Positions 15,066 to 22,988 of a DNA stretch of 24,172 nt are shown here, piece by piece (position 1 is the stretch's first letter; every line of letters starts with the position of its first letter). A program made the position numbers and the translations under genes. The stretch is from Dorea sp. CAG:317 (GTDB taxonomy: Bacteria > Bacillota > Clostridia > Lachnospirales > Lachnospiraceae): positions 88,712 to 112,883 of the forward strand of contig FR892668.1 in assembly GCA_000433535.1 (NCBI GenBank). The letters are read 5' to 3'. The notes beneath the pieces are model-generated. The model ran no database searches. It was given only the letters and a program-made list of their open reading frames with translations, and was not told the DNA's origin.

Positions 15066-15800
15066 ATGAGCGTTATTTCAATGAAACAGCTTTTAGAAGC
15101 AGGTGTTCACTTTGGACATCAGACAAGAAGATGGAACCCTAAGATGGCTCCATACATTTACACAGAGAGAAATGGTATCTACATCATCGACTTACAGAAA
15201 TCTGTAGGTAAAGTAGATGAAGCTTACCAGGCAATTTCTGACATCGCAGCAGATGGCGGTACAATCCTGTTCGTAGGAACAAAGAAACAGGCTCAGGATG
15301 CTATCAAAACAGAAGCAGAGCGTTGTGGAATGTACTTTGTAAATGAGAGATGGCTTGGAGGAATGCTTACAAACTTCAAGACAATCAAGAGCAGAATCGC
15401 TCGTCTGAAAGATATCGAGAGAATGTCTGAAGATGGAACATTTGATGTATTACCGAAAAAAGAAGTTATCCAGATTAAAAAAGAGTGGGAAAAACTTGAG
15501 AAGAACCTTGGCGGAATCAAAGATATGAAGAAACTGCCAGACGCTATCTTCGTAGTTGATCCTAAGAAAGAAAGAATCTGTGTTCAGGAAGCTCATACAC
15601 TGGGAATTCCGCTTATCGGAATCGCTGACACAAACTGTGATCCAGAAGAGTTAGATTATGTAATCCCAGGAAATGATGATGCTATCCGTGCAGTAAAATT
15701 AATCGTTTCTAAAATGGCAGACGCAGTCGTAGAGGCTAATCAGGGAATGACAGAGTCTGATGAAGTATACGAGGAAGTTGCTGAAGAAGTAGAAGAGTAA
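15066..15800 (+). CDS. rpsB: Small ribosomal subunit protein uS2
   Basis: A 244-residue S2 protein with the conserved beginning SMKQLLEAGVHFGHQTRRWNPKM, followed by FVGTKKQAQ, ERWLGGMLTNFKT, DAIFVVDPKKE and the acidic C-terminal tail. It binds the 30S subunit near the head-platform junction. ATG 15066 has GGAGG 8 bases upstream; the in-frame ATG at 15051 lies within that site's region and is not used. Codon choice is clearly biased towards a few codons (for example GCT, GTA, ATC, AAC, AAG), unlike the neighbours, as expected for a highly expressed gene. It is followed by tsf, the conserved rpsB-tsf operon. Confidence 0.97.
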   Translation: MSVISMKQLLEAGVHFGHQTRRWNPKMAPYIYTERNGIYIIDLQKSVGKVDEAYQAISDIAADGGTILFVGTKKQAQDAIKTEAERCGMYFVNERWLGGMLTNFKTIKSRIARLKDIERMSEDGTFDVLPKKEVIQIKKEWEKLEKNLGGIKDMKKLPDAIFVVDPKKERICVQEAHTLGIPLIGIADTNCDPEELDYVIPGNDDAIRAVKLIVSKMADAVVEANQGMTESDEVYEEVAEEVEE

Positions 15801-15807
15801 GTAGTGA

Positions 15808-15872
15808 ATGGGGTTCTGGCTAATTTAGTGTGAACCCCGTCTGTCTACCTGATGAAAAACAGGGCGAGACAG
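15808..15872 (+). other. Structured spacer between rpsB and tsf
   Basis: Two consecutive hairpins are visible. ATGGGGTTC (15808-15816) pairs with GAACCCCGT (15832-15840) around a 15-base loop. CTGTCT (15841-15846) pairs with AGACAG (15867-15872) and encloses CCTG (15848-15851)/CAGG (15860-15863). No T-run follows, so it is not a standard terminator. It may set the ratio of S2 to EF-Ts, protect or process the mRNA, or bind a protein. Confidence 0.6.
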
Positions 15873-15904
15873 GTGTGAGAGAAACGAAAATGGAGGATAA
15901 GAAA

Positions 15905-16825
15905 ATGGCAGTTACAGCTAGTATGGTAAAAGAGTTAAGAGAAATGACAGGCGCAGGAATGATGGACTGTAAGAAAGCTCTTAACGAGACAAATGGTAAT
16001 ATGGATGAAGCAATCGAATTCCTTAGAAAGAACGGACAGGCTAAAGCTGAGAAGAAGGCTGGACGTATCGCAGCAGAAGGTATCGTTATGGCTGAAGTAA
16101 AAGACGACAAAGCAGCAGCTATCGTAGAGGTTAACTCTGAGACAGACTTCGTTGCTAAGAACGCTGACTTCCAGGCATATGTAAAAGCAGTTGTAAATCA
16201 GGCACTTACAACAAAAGCTGCTAACATGGACGAGTTCATGGCAGAGGCATGGAATGAAGATGCTGCTAAGACAGTGAAAGATGTACTTACAGAGAAAATC
16301 GCTGTAATCGGAGAAAACTTAAACATCAGAAGATTTGAAAAAGTTGAGACTGAGGGATGTGTAGTATCCTATATCCACGGTGGCGGACGTATCGGTGTTC
16401 TTGTTGAGGCTGATACAGATGTTGTTAACGATGAGATCAAAGCTTGCTTAAAGAACGTAGCAATGCAGGTAGCAGCTATGTCTCCAAAGTATGTATCACG
16501 TGATGAAGTAGATCAGGACTTCTTAGAGCATGAGAAAGAGATCCTTCTTGCTCAGGCTAAGAAAGAAAATCCAAACAAACCAGACAACATCATCGAGAAG
16601 ATGATTATCGGACGTCTCAACAAAGAGATGAAAGAGATCTGTCTGTTAGATCAGGTATATGTACAGGACAGCGACCTTACAGTTGCTAAGTATGTAGAAA
16701 AAGTTGCAAAAGAGAACGGCGCTAACGTAGCAGTTAAGAAATTCGTTCGTTTTGAGACTGGTGAAGGACTTGAGAAGAAGAACGAGGACTTCGCAGCAGA
16801 AGTTGCAGCACAGATGGGAAACTAA
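15905..16825 (+). CDS. tsf: Elongation factor Ts
   Basis: Guanine nucleotide exchange factor for EF-Tu; 306 residues. The N-terminal UBA-like domain has VKELREMTGAGMMDCKKAL. The core begins with VNSETDFVAKN, the conserved EF-Tu-contacting segment, and continues with YIHGGGRIGVLVE. ATG 15905 is preceded by TGGAGG about 8 bases upstream; a longer frame from 15830 runs through the structured spacer and is rejected. Codon use is strongly biased in the same way as rpsB, pointing to high expression. It is followed by an intrinsic terminator. Confidence 0.97.
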   Translation: MAVTASMVKELREMTGAGMMDCKKALNETNGNMDEAIEFLRKNGQAKAEKKAGRIAAEGIVMAEVKDDKAAAIVEVNSETDFVAKNADFQAYVKAVVNQALTTKAANMDEFMAEAWNEDAAKTVKDVLTEKIAVIGENLNIRRFEKVETEGCVVSYIHGGGRIGVLVEADTDVVNDEIKACLKNVAMQVAAMSPKYVSRDEVDQDFLEHEKEILLAQAKKENPNKPDNIIEKMIIGRLNKEMKEICLLDQVYVQDSDLTVAKYVEKVAKENGANVAVKKFVRFETGEGLEKKNEDFAAEVAAQMGN

Positions 16826-16847
16826 TTTCCTAGATAACAAGAATTTT

Positions 16848-16893
16848 AAAACCCTTGAAAAGCTCAGAAAATGGGCATTTTCAAGGGTTTTTT
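16848..16893 (+). terminator. Intrinsic terminator of the rpsB-tsf operon
   Basis: AAAACCCTTGAAAA (16848-16861) pairs with TTTTCAAGGGTTTT (16878-16891), followed by further T. An inner GCTC/GGGC pairing extends the hairpin. The core of the stem is the same as in the hairpin at 14902-14943. Confidence 0.93.
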
Positions 16894-16949
16894 GCGTCTA
16901 AAATAAAATTTCTTCCGTCGTTGTGAGAAGTTCCGTTACGGAATTTTAC

Positions 16950-16992
16950 TTTCCTTATAATTTCCTTATATTTCTCCTTTATCTTATATGAT
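16950..16992 (+). promoter_or_regulatory. Direct repeats and probable regulated promoter of the lantibiotic-protection operon
   Basis: TTTCCTTATA occurs at 16950-16959 and again at 16961-16970, a period of 11 bp, with a looser third copy after it. Possible -10 boxes are TATAAT (16956-16961) and TATGAT (16987-16992), and neither has a good -35. Tandem repeats about one helical turn apart with a poor -35 are what an OmpR-type response regulator usually binds when it activates, and such a regulator is encoded in this operon. Upstream, TTCCG-TTA-CGGAA (16931-16943) is a small inverted repeat. Confidence 0.5.
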
Positions 16993-17015
16993 AGAGCAGG
17001 AAAGGAGAAATGATT

Positions 17016-17747
17016 ATGAAGGAAAAAAACAGTACCGGATGTAGTGACAATCTGGTGGAAATGAATCACATAACGAAAGTATTTCACGGGCAAAGGGCAT
17101 TAGATCAAGTGTCTCTTTGTATTCCGGGAAATTGTGTCTACGGTCTTCTTGGTCCCAATGGTGCGGGAAAATCGACATTGCTGAAATGTCTGACAGGAAT
17201 GCTTAGACCTACAGAGGGAGAAATATTGTTTGACGGACATCCGTGGACAAGGGAAGATTTAGATCATATCGGAGCATTGGTTGAAATGCCCCCTATTTAT
17301 GAAAACTTAAGTGCGTGGGAGAACTTGAAAGTACGTACGCTTCTTCTTGGACTTCCTGACAGCAGGATTGAGGAAGTGTTGGACATTGTTCGGCTTACGA
17401 ACACAGGAAAGAAACGGGCAGGAGCTTTTTCGATGGGAATGAAGCAGCGTCTTGGAATTGCCATTGCTCTTTTGAATCACCCGAAGCTTCTTGTGCTGGA
17501 CGAACCGGTCAATGGGCTTGACCCGGTCGGGATACAGGAACTTCGGGAACTCATTCGCAGATTTCCGGAAGAAGGGATTACGGTACTTGTATCCAGTCAC
17601 ATATTAAGTGAAATTGAGCAGACAGCCGATTACATTGCAATCATTGTAGATGGCGGCGTTCATTATGAGGGAAAGGTTGCCGACGGTGACAATCTGGAAG
17701 AGCTGTTTATGGATATTGTGAAAAAAGGGAAAAGGGGTGATGCGTAA
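17016..17747 (+). CDS. Lantibiotic-protection ABC transporter ATPase (LanF/CprA-like)
   Basis: A 243-residue ATPase. Walker A is GPNGAGKST (46-54), the signature is FSMGMKQRLGIA, and Walker B is LLVLDEPVNGLDP. IGALVEMPPIYENLSAWENL, after the first sheet, matches the LanF/gallidermin-type ATPases that power removal of lantibiotics from the membrane. AAAGGAG at 17001-17007 is 2 bases from the ATG at 17010 but 8 bases from the in-frame ATG at 17016, so the latter is used. It is followed with one-base overlap by a MutE-like permease, then a MutG-like permease, then a regulator and kinase, the order known from C. difficile cprABC and nearby regulatory genes. Which peptide is recognised is unknown. 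Confidence 0.9.
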   Translation: MKEKNSTGCSDNLVEMNHITKVFHGQRALDQVSLCIPGNCVYGLLGPNGAGKSTLLKCLTGMLRPTEGEILFDGHPWTREDLDHIGALVEMPPIYENLSAWENLKVRTLLLGLPDSRIEEVLDIVRLTNTGKKRAGAFSMGMKQRLGIAIALLNHPKLLVLDEPVNGLDPVGIQELRELIRRFPEEGITVLVSSHILSEIEQTADYIAIIVDGGVHYEGKVADGDNLEELFMDIVKKGKRGDA

Positions 17748-18520
17748 TGAGTAACAGACAATACTTTAAGGCAGAAGCCCTGAAACATCGGCACACAGTG
17801 TTGAGAAAGCTTTTGATTTTAATGCCGGTTATCTGTGTGGCGTTAGCAGCGTTTCTTACACATGTATTTTTTGCAGTGGACGGTTATAACTGGTGGTATA
17901 TGGGGATGTATCCCGGCTTTGTGGCGCTGGTCTGCGGAACGATCTGCGAGAAAGAGAAGAAGATGAAAAACCGGGCAATTTTAGCGCTCCCCTGTGACAT
18001 GGGAAGAGTATGGGATGCGAAGGTACTGTATGGAATCCTTATGTCGGGAGCGGCCATGCTTCTGTTGGTGCTCCTTGTGCTCGCGGTCGCATTTATATTA
18101 GAACATGTCCTGAATGTTACTTTCATAATTCGACCATCACTTTTTTCCCAACTGGAGGCAGGAGTGCTTCTTTGGCTGTCCTTTTGCTGGCAGATTCCGT
18201 GGTGTCTGTTATTATCGCAGATGCTCGGAAGGACAGTTATGCTTTTGGTTCATTTTGTTTTATATGATGTGATGGCAATTTTTTTGTCCTTATCTCTTTT
18301 TTATATGTTATTTCCGGGGGCGATCGGAGCCAGAATGATGTGCCCGGTGCTGGGAATCCTTCCCAATGGACTTCCGGCGCAGTCTGGGGAAATGACGTTT
18401 GCGCCGAGGCTTCTGGATGGCTCCAGTATTCCGATCGGAATGGCGGCGTCTGTGATCTGGTTCCTTCTTCTGTGGGGAATTGGAAGAATCTATTATGAAA
18501 GAAGGATGAAGAGGGTATGA
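17747..18520 (+). CDS. Lantibiotic-protection ABC permease, MutE/EpiE type
   Basis: A 257-residue membrane protein with about six hydrophobic segments. After the first segment it carries NWWYMGMYPGF, a pattern characteristic of MutE/EpiE/LanE permeases, followed by CGTICEKEKKMKNRAILALP, the coupling region. Its ATG overlaps the ATPase stop (TAATG), and its own stop overlaps the next ATG (ATGA), so the three transporter genes are translationally coupled. With the following permease it would form the heterodimeric membrane channel of the complex. Confidence 0.87.
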   Translation: MSNRQYFKAEALKHRHTVLRKLLILMPVICVALAAFLTHVFFAVDGYNWWYMGMYPGFVALVCGTICEKEKKMKNRAILALPCDMGRVWDAKVLYGILMSGAAMLLLVLLVLAVAFILEHVLNVTFIIRPSLFSQLEAGVLLWLSFCWQIPWCLLLSQMLGRTVMLLVHFVLYDVMAIFLSLSLFYMLFPGAIGARMMCPVLGILPNGLPAQSGEMTFAPRLLDGSSIPIGMAASVIWFLLLWGIGRIYYERRMKRV

Positions 18521-19263
18521 GACGATTCATAAGACTATGTATGGGAGAGTGTTATAAGACGAAACACACGATCATTCCGGCGCTTCATATAGGGATTCCG
18601 CTGGCTGGCAGCATGGTGCTGCTTCTTTATTATCGTGCTTCCGGGGCGGAGACAATTATATCGCTATCGACGTTTACTCAGCTGACGGGACTTGCCTTTC
18701 CTTTTATTGTCAGTCTTATCTGTGCATGTCAGACAGCGTTGGAGGAAGGAAATCATTTCCAGACTTTTTTAGGAGGGAGTGCAGGCTGGCTTTGCTCCTT
18801 TTGGGCAAAGTGTCTGGTGCTTCAGATAGCAGGAGGAATGGCAGTTCTGATCGGCATCGGTTCCTTTGCTTTGGGAGCAACGTATCTTTTGGAAAATGCA
18901 GCCCTTCCCGGTAGATTCTATATGGAGATGGCAGCAGGGTTATGGCTTGGAAGCCTGATACAATACCCGATCCATCTGTTTTTGAATGTGCGGTTTTCTC
19001 AGTCTGTGTCTATGGGAATCGGTGTGATCCAGTCTGTATTAGCGGCGCTTCTTATGACAGGGCTTGGAGAAGGAATCTGGAAGTTTATTCCATGCTCATG
19101 GAGCATCCGGCTTTCAGCAGAGATTCTAAAAAGCTTTCTCGGTCTGGGCGCAGACTTCGGATGGGGAATCTATGGATTGATAAGTATCGGTGTTTGTGCC
19201 ATAATTTCTCTATGGTTTCAATATCGAGGAGAACTGGCATCGGCTTCTTTGCAGGCAGAATAG
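18517..19263 (+). CDS. Lantibiotic-protection ABC permease, MutG type
   Basis: A 248-residue membrane protein with about six hydrophobic segments, starting MRRFIRLCMGECYKTKHT and continuing with an ICACQTALEEGNHFQTFLGG segment in the position of the coupling helix. Size, topology and place directly after a MutE-like gene support the MutG/LanG assignment; the sequence alone is less distinctive. It is linked to its neighbour by the ATGA overlap. It ends 15 bases before the response regulator start chosen here. Confidence 0.83.
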   Translation: MRRFIRLCMGECYKTKHTIIPALHIGIPLAGSMVLLLYYRASGAETIISLSTFTQLTGLAFPFIVSLICACQTALEEGNHFQTFLGGSAGWLCSFWAKCLVLQIAGGMAVLIGIGSFALGATYLLENAALPGRFYMEMAAGLWLGSLIQYPIHLFLNVRFSQSVSMGIGVIQSVLAALLMTGLGEGIWKFIPCSWSIRLSAEILKSFLGLGADFGWGIYGLISIGVCAIISLWFQYRGELASASLQAE

Positions 19264-19278
19264 GAGAGAATGTGTGAA

Positions 19279-19959
19279 ATGGCAGAGAATACAAGGATTC
19301 ATATATTAGTTGTGGATGACGACAGAGGCATCTTGGAATTAGTAAGAAGAAGTCTGGAACATGAAGGATATCAGGTGGACACAATCGAAAATTCAAAGGC
19401 AGTGCTTGAACAGAATCTAGAGTGGTATCAGATGATTATTTTAGATGTGATGATGCCCGGGATGGATGGTTTTTCACTTTGCAGAGAACTTCGGGAAAGA
19501 GTGGATTGTCCGATTTTATTTTTGACTGCTAAAAGTGAAGAAAGAGATCTTATGAAGGGACTGGGAGCAGGAGGGGACGATTATATTACGAAACCGTTCG
19601 GAATCGGTGAACTTCGGGCGAGAGTTGCGGCACATCTTCGGAGAGAAAAAAGAGAACGAAAATATTTCTTGGAAGCAGGTGGAGTCCGGTTTCAGATTCA
19701 GGCTAAGAAAATGTTTTATCAGGAAACAGAGATCCCCATGACAAAGAGTGAATATGCAATCTGCGAATATCTGGCAGTAAATTCAGGGCAGGTCTTTTCC
19801 AAGGAGCGGATCTATGAGGCTGTATACGGGTACGATGGAGAGAGTGATGTCTCCACCATTACCGAACATGTAAAAAATATCCGTGCAAAATGCAAGAAAT
19901 ACGGTTTGGAACCGATTGAAACGGTATGGGGGATTGGGTATCGATGGAAGGCAGAGTAA
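19279..19959 (+). CDS. OmpR-family response regulator (SpaR/CprR-like)
   Basis: A 226-residue two-domain regulator. The receiver domain (about 5-120) has the acidic pair D13-D14, the phosphoacceptor D56 in IILDVMMPGMDG and the switch lysine K105 in ITKPFG. The C-terminal winged helix (about 130-226) has MTKSEYAICEYL, VFSKERIYEAVYG and VWGIGYRW, typical of the OmpR/PhoB class. An in-frame ATG at 19270 is only 2 bases from AGGAGA (19262-19267), while ATG 19279 is 11 bases away; the latter is preferred but not certain. It follows the transporter genes and its end overlaps the kinase gene, so it probably controls this operon. Confidence 0.93.
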   Translation: MAENTRIHILVVDDDRGILELVRRSLEHEGYQVDTIENSKAVLEQNLEWYQMIILDVMMPGMDGFSLCRELRERVDCPILFLTAKSEERDLMKGLGAGGDDYITKPFGIGELRARVAAHLRREKRERKYFLEAGGVRFQIQAKKMFYQETEIPMTKSEYAICEYLAVNSGQVFSKERIYEAVYGYDGESDVSTITEHVKNIRAKCKKYGLEPIETVWGIGYRWKAE

Positions 19960-21371
19960 GAGAGAAAACGTTGACCGGTATGTTTTTAAAATACATCGTT
20001 ATATTTTGCATCAATACCGGATTGATATTTATCGGCGCATATATCGTACTTGTACTCCTGTCAATGACAGGTCAGGTACTTCCGGCGAACTATGCGGAAC
20101 AATGGCTTAACGATCATACGGAAGATATCCGCATGGCAGAGAATGTAAATGAGATTGAATTTCCGGGAGGATGTGAGTATGGTGTATACACAGAGGACGG
20201 AAATTGGCTGTATGGGACGATAGAACAAAAGAAGCAGTCACAGGTGTGGCAAGGATATCAGAAGAAGGATATGTCTTCGCAGGAAGGATATTACCGATTT
20301 ATTTTGCGCCCCAATCAGGAAGTCTGTATTGTGAAATATCATTTGCGGATGCGTTATGTGTTGGAGCCTTTGAATCATATTTTACCTAATCTGGAGCTTT
20401 TGCTTCCGCTTGTTATGCTTTTTGCTTTCCTTTTGCAAGCAGTGCTTCTGGCAAGGCGATTTGCAAGAGGATTGCAGGCGCGTCTGGAACAGGTAAATGA
20501 AGTAACCCGGAAGATTTCAGAAAATGATCTGGAGTTTGAAGTAGGGACGTCGGATGTAAAAGAAATGAACGGTGTACTCTGCTCCCTTGGGCGTATGAAA
20601 GAAGCGCTTCAGGAGTCTTTGAAGAAGCAGTGGGATATGGAAAGCGAACAAAGAAGAAAGATGCAGGCTCTGGTACACGATATTAAGACACCGCTGACAA
20701 TCATTAAGGGAAATGCTGAGCTGTCCGAAGAGGACTTAGAACGATTGAGAGAAGATACACGTCACATGGAAAAGGAACAAGTCGTGCAAAGCGTCGGGAA
20801 GAGCCAAAGGCAGATTGTGGAATACACAAAAGAGGTGGAAAGGTATCTGGATAAGATGAGGCTTCTGCTGTGCGATCAGGAAGTCGCGGAGCAGGATATC
20901 TGTATCAGCAGTGAGAAGCTTCAAGAGCAGTTGAAAATAGTAGCGGAGCAAATGGCTTCATCTAAAAATATGCCTTTCATGATCCGGTGCTGCAAATCTG
21001 ATCTTGTCATGCAGGTGAACATAGAGCAGATGAGGCGTGCATGGAGCAATGTGCTTGCGAATGCATTAGAATACACGGAGCTTGAGCAGGGGATTGATAT
21101 TAAGATGTCGGAAGGCATAAGAGAAGGTTGTTCGTATCTATGTGCAAAGGTATCTGATTATGGACAAGGATTTTTAAAAGAAGATATGGAATTTGCTACA
21201 GAAGAATTTTATCGTGGAGACAAGAGCCGGCATGACAGAAGTCATCAGGGACTGGGGCTTGCGATCGTAAAACGTTTTTTGGAGTCACAGGGAGGATTTC
21301 TGGAACTTGGAAATTCCGAAGAAACCGGAGGCGCAGAAGTGACCTTGTGGGTGAAAGGAGAAGAAAAATAA
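19944..21371 (+). CDS. Sensor histidine kinase (SpaK/CprK-like)
   Basis: A 475-residue membrane kinase. One membrane segment lies near residues 13-41 and a second near 149-170, with about 100 extracytoplasmic residues between them for sensing. A HAMP-like linker follows, then the H-box QALVHDIKTPLTIIKGNAEL with phospho-acceptor H245, the N-box NVLANALEYTE (369-379), the G1 box DYGQGF and the G2 box GLGLAIVKRF. The VHDIKTPLT form of the H-box is typical of kinases that sense lantibiotics or other antimicrobial peptides. The gene starts inside the last codons of the response regulator gene (16-base overlap), so the two are translated together. Confidence 0.93.
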   Translation: MEGRVREKTLTGMFLKYIVIFCINTGLIFIGAYIVLVLLSMTGQVLPANYAEQWLNDHTEDIRMAENVNEIEFPGGCEYGVYTEDGNWLYGTIEQKKQSQVWQGYQKKDMSSQEGYYRFILRPNQEVCIVKYHLRMRYVLEPLNHILPNLELLLPLVMLFAFLLQAVLLARRFARGLQARLEQVNEVTRKISENDLEFEVGTSDVKEMNGVLCSLGRMKEALQESLKKQWDMESEQRRKMQALVHDIKTPLTIIKGNAELSEEDLERLREDTRHMEKEQVVQSVGKSQRQIVEYTKEVERYLDKMRLLLCDQEVAEQDICISSEKLQEQLKIVAEQMASSKNMPFMIRCCKSDLVMQVNIEQMRRAWSNVLANALEYTELEQGIDIKMSEGIREGCSYLCAKVSDYGQGFLKEDMEFATEEFYRGDKSRHDRSHQGLGLAIVKRFLESQGGFLELGNSEETGGAEVTLWVKGEEK

Positions 21372-21482
21372 AAATCGTTGCTTTGAGGGCATTTCATACT
21401 GGAATTTATGAATGTAACGTGATAAAATGGTTAAGCATGCTTTGGAGAAGCAGGATGAAAAAGAAAGGTATAAGTTGGGGAA
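21372..21482 (+). other. Spacer between kinase gene and brnQ
   Basis: 111 bases with no convincing promoter, terminator or RNA motif. TAAAAT at 21423-21428 with TGGAAT 17 bases upstream is a weak promoter candidate. The ribosome binding site for brnQ is poor (AAAGGT about 14 bases before the ATG). Confidence 0.3.
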
Positions 21483-22838
21483 ATGAAAAAGAATTTAACA
21501 TTCAAAGAAACGATTTTTGTGGCAAGTATGCTGTTCGGCATGTTTTTTGGTGCAGGGAATCTGATTTTTCCGGCATCGATGGGGCAGATGGCAGGAAATC
21601 AGATGTGGCAGGCAGTCGCCGGATTCCTTATTACGGGAGTAGGGCTTCCGCTCCTTGGTGTTGTAGCTCTTGGTGTGAGCAGAAAAAATGGATTATTAGA
21701 AGTGAGCAGTCAGGTGGGCAGGCATTACGGTATTTTCTTTACATCGATGCTATATCTGACCATCGGACCATCTTTTGCAATTCCGAGATGTGCAACGGTT
21801 GCCTTCTCTGTAGGTCTTGAGCAGATGATACCGAAAGAAAATTATACAATGGCGTTGGCAGTGTTCTCGCTTTTGTTTTTTGCGGCAGTGTTATTTTTCT
21901 CGCTGCGTCCGGGAGAAATCCTTGTCTGGATCGGTAAAGTATTAAATCCATTATTCTTGTGTTTTCTGGCAATTCTTGTTGTGCGGGCGCTGATCTCACC
22001 GATGGGAGAAGTCCAGATGATGGAAGCAGAAGGAGCTTATGCATCCGGTGCGTTTTTTACCGGTGTTTTAGAAGGGTACAATACGATGGACGCACTTGCA
22101 AGCCTTGCTTTTGGGATTATTGTAGTAAATGTTATCCGCGGGCTTGGCGTGGAAGAGCCGGAGCATACAGCGAAAAATACAGTAAAAGCGGGAATCTTCA
22201 GTTCTCTTTTGATGGCGGCAATTTATCTTCTTGTAACGTTAGTCGGAGCGCAGAGCCGTGCGGTGATCGGAGTATCGGAAAATGGAGGCGTGGCGCTTGC
22301 GGGAATTGCAGAGCATTATTTTGGAGCGGCAGGGGCATTGATCCTTGCGGCAACCGTTACGCTTGCATGTTTAAAAACTGCCGTAGGTCTGATCACAAGC
22401 TGCGGAGAGACCTTTGAGGAAATGGTTCCGAAGGGCCCTTCTTATAAAGTATGGGCAGTGGGCTTTTGCGTCATTTCATTTGTGATTGCGAATCTGGGAC
22501 TGAATTCCATTATTGCATATTCCGTTCCGGTGTTAATGTTCCTTTATCCACTTGCGATTACGTTGATTTTATTGACTATTTTTGGAAAATGCTTCGGAAA
22601 TGATGCCGTAATGTATCGCTGGGTGACAGGGTTTACAGCGGTTGCTTCAGTGGTAGATTTTGTAAATGCGCTTCCAGAGGCGGCGCAGAAGTTCCTTCAC
22701 TTAGGAACATTTGTGGAGACAGCAAAGTCAATTCTTCCGTTTGCGGATCTTGGATTTGGCTGGGTATGTCCGGCACTTCTCGGACTGGTGATTGGAACAG
22801 TCCATGTAATGATAAGGAAAAAAGAAGTCAGAGGGTAG
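21483..22838 (+). CDS. brnQ: Branched-chain amino acid transport carrier BrnQ (LIVCS family)
   Basis: A 451-residue membrane protein with about 12 hydrophobic segments, matching the sodium/proton-coupled Leu-Ile-Val carrier family. The N-terminal signature is ETIFVASMLFGMFFGAGNLI followed by FPASMGQMAG. Further family patterns are TIGPSFAIPRCATVAF and EGYNTMDALASLAFG. It imports branched-chain amino acids across the cell membrane. It stands alone after the kinase gene and before a strong terminator. The ilv genes lie about 9 kb away, so any shared regulation is not shown. The start is taken at 21483 on family alignment, as the ribosome binding site is weak. Confidence 0.93.
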   Translation: MKKNLTFKETIFVASMLFGMFFGAGNLIFPASMGQMAGNQMWQAVAGFLITGVGLPLLGVVALGVSRKNGLLEVSSQVGRHYGIFFTSMLYLTIGPSFAIPRCATVAFSVGLEQMIPKENYTMALAVFSLLFFAAVLFFSLRPGEILVWIGKVLNPLFLCFLAILVVRALISPMGEVQMMEAEGAYASGAFFTGVLEGYNTMDALASLAFGIIVVNVIRGLGVEEPEHTAKNTVKAGIFSSLLMAAIYLLVTLVGAQSRAVIGVSENGGVALAGIAEHYFGAAGALILAATVTLACLKTAVGLITSCGETFEEMVPKGPSYKVWAVGFCVISFVIANLGLNSIIAYSVPVLMFLYPLAITLILLTIFGKCFGNDAVMYRWVTGFTAVASVVDFVNALPEAAQKFLHLGTFVETAKSILPFADLGFGWVCPALLGLVIGTVHVMIRKKEVRG

Positions 22839-22887
22839 TGACGGGAATCCGCAGAGGAATAAGTAGCTTTAAGAGCACATATAATAG

Positions 22888-22930
22888 AAAGCTTTCAGAA
22901 GACAGAAAAATCTTCTGGAAGCTTTTTTTT
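22888..22930 (+). terminator. Intrinsic terminator after brnQ
   Basis: A 15-base stem (22888-22902 with 22911-22925, one G-U pair) around an 8-base loop is followed by a T-run to 22930. Confidence 0.95.
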
Positions 22931-22931
22931 C

Positions 22932-22960
22932 TGGACATTTGAAGAGGAAAATGAGATAAT
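22932..22960 (+). promoter_or_regulatory. Promoter of the second MATE gene
   Basis: TGGACA (22932-22937) and GATAAT (22955-22960) are spaced by 17 bases, directly after the brnQ terminator and about 22 bases before the ribosome binding site of the next gene. Confidence 0.7.
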
Positions 22961-22988
22961 GAAAAAGTTTTTATAAGGGAGGTATACA

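Noticed and set aside
15830..15904. Extension of EF-Ts upstream of 15905
   Set aside because: It runs through the folded spacer, while the family's conserved N terminus begins at MAVTASMVKELR with its own GGAGG site.
16926..16943. Attachment site or mobile element end around TTCCG-TTA-CGGAA
   Set aside because: A 5-bp inverted repeat is common by chance, and no recombinase, transposase or target duplication is nearby.
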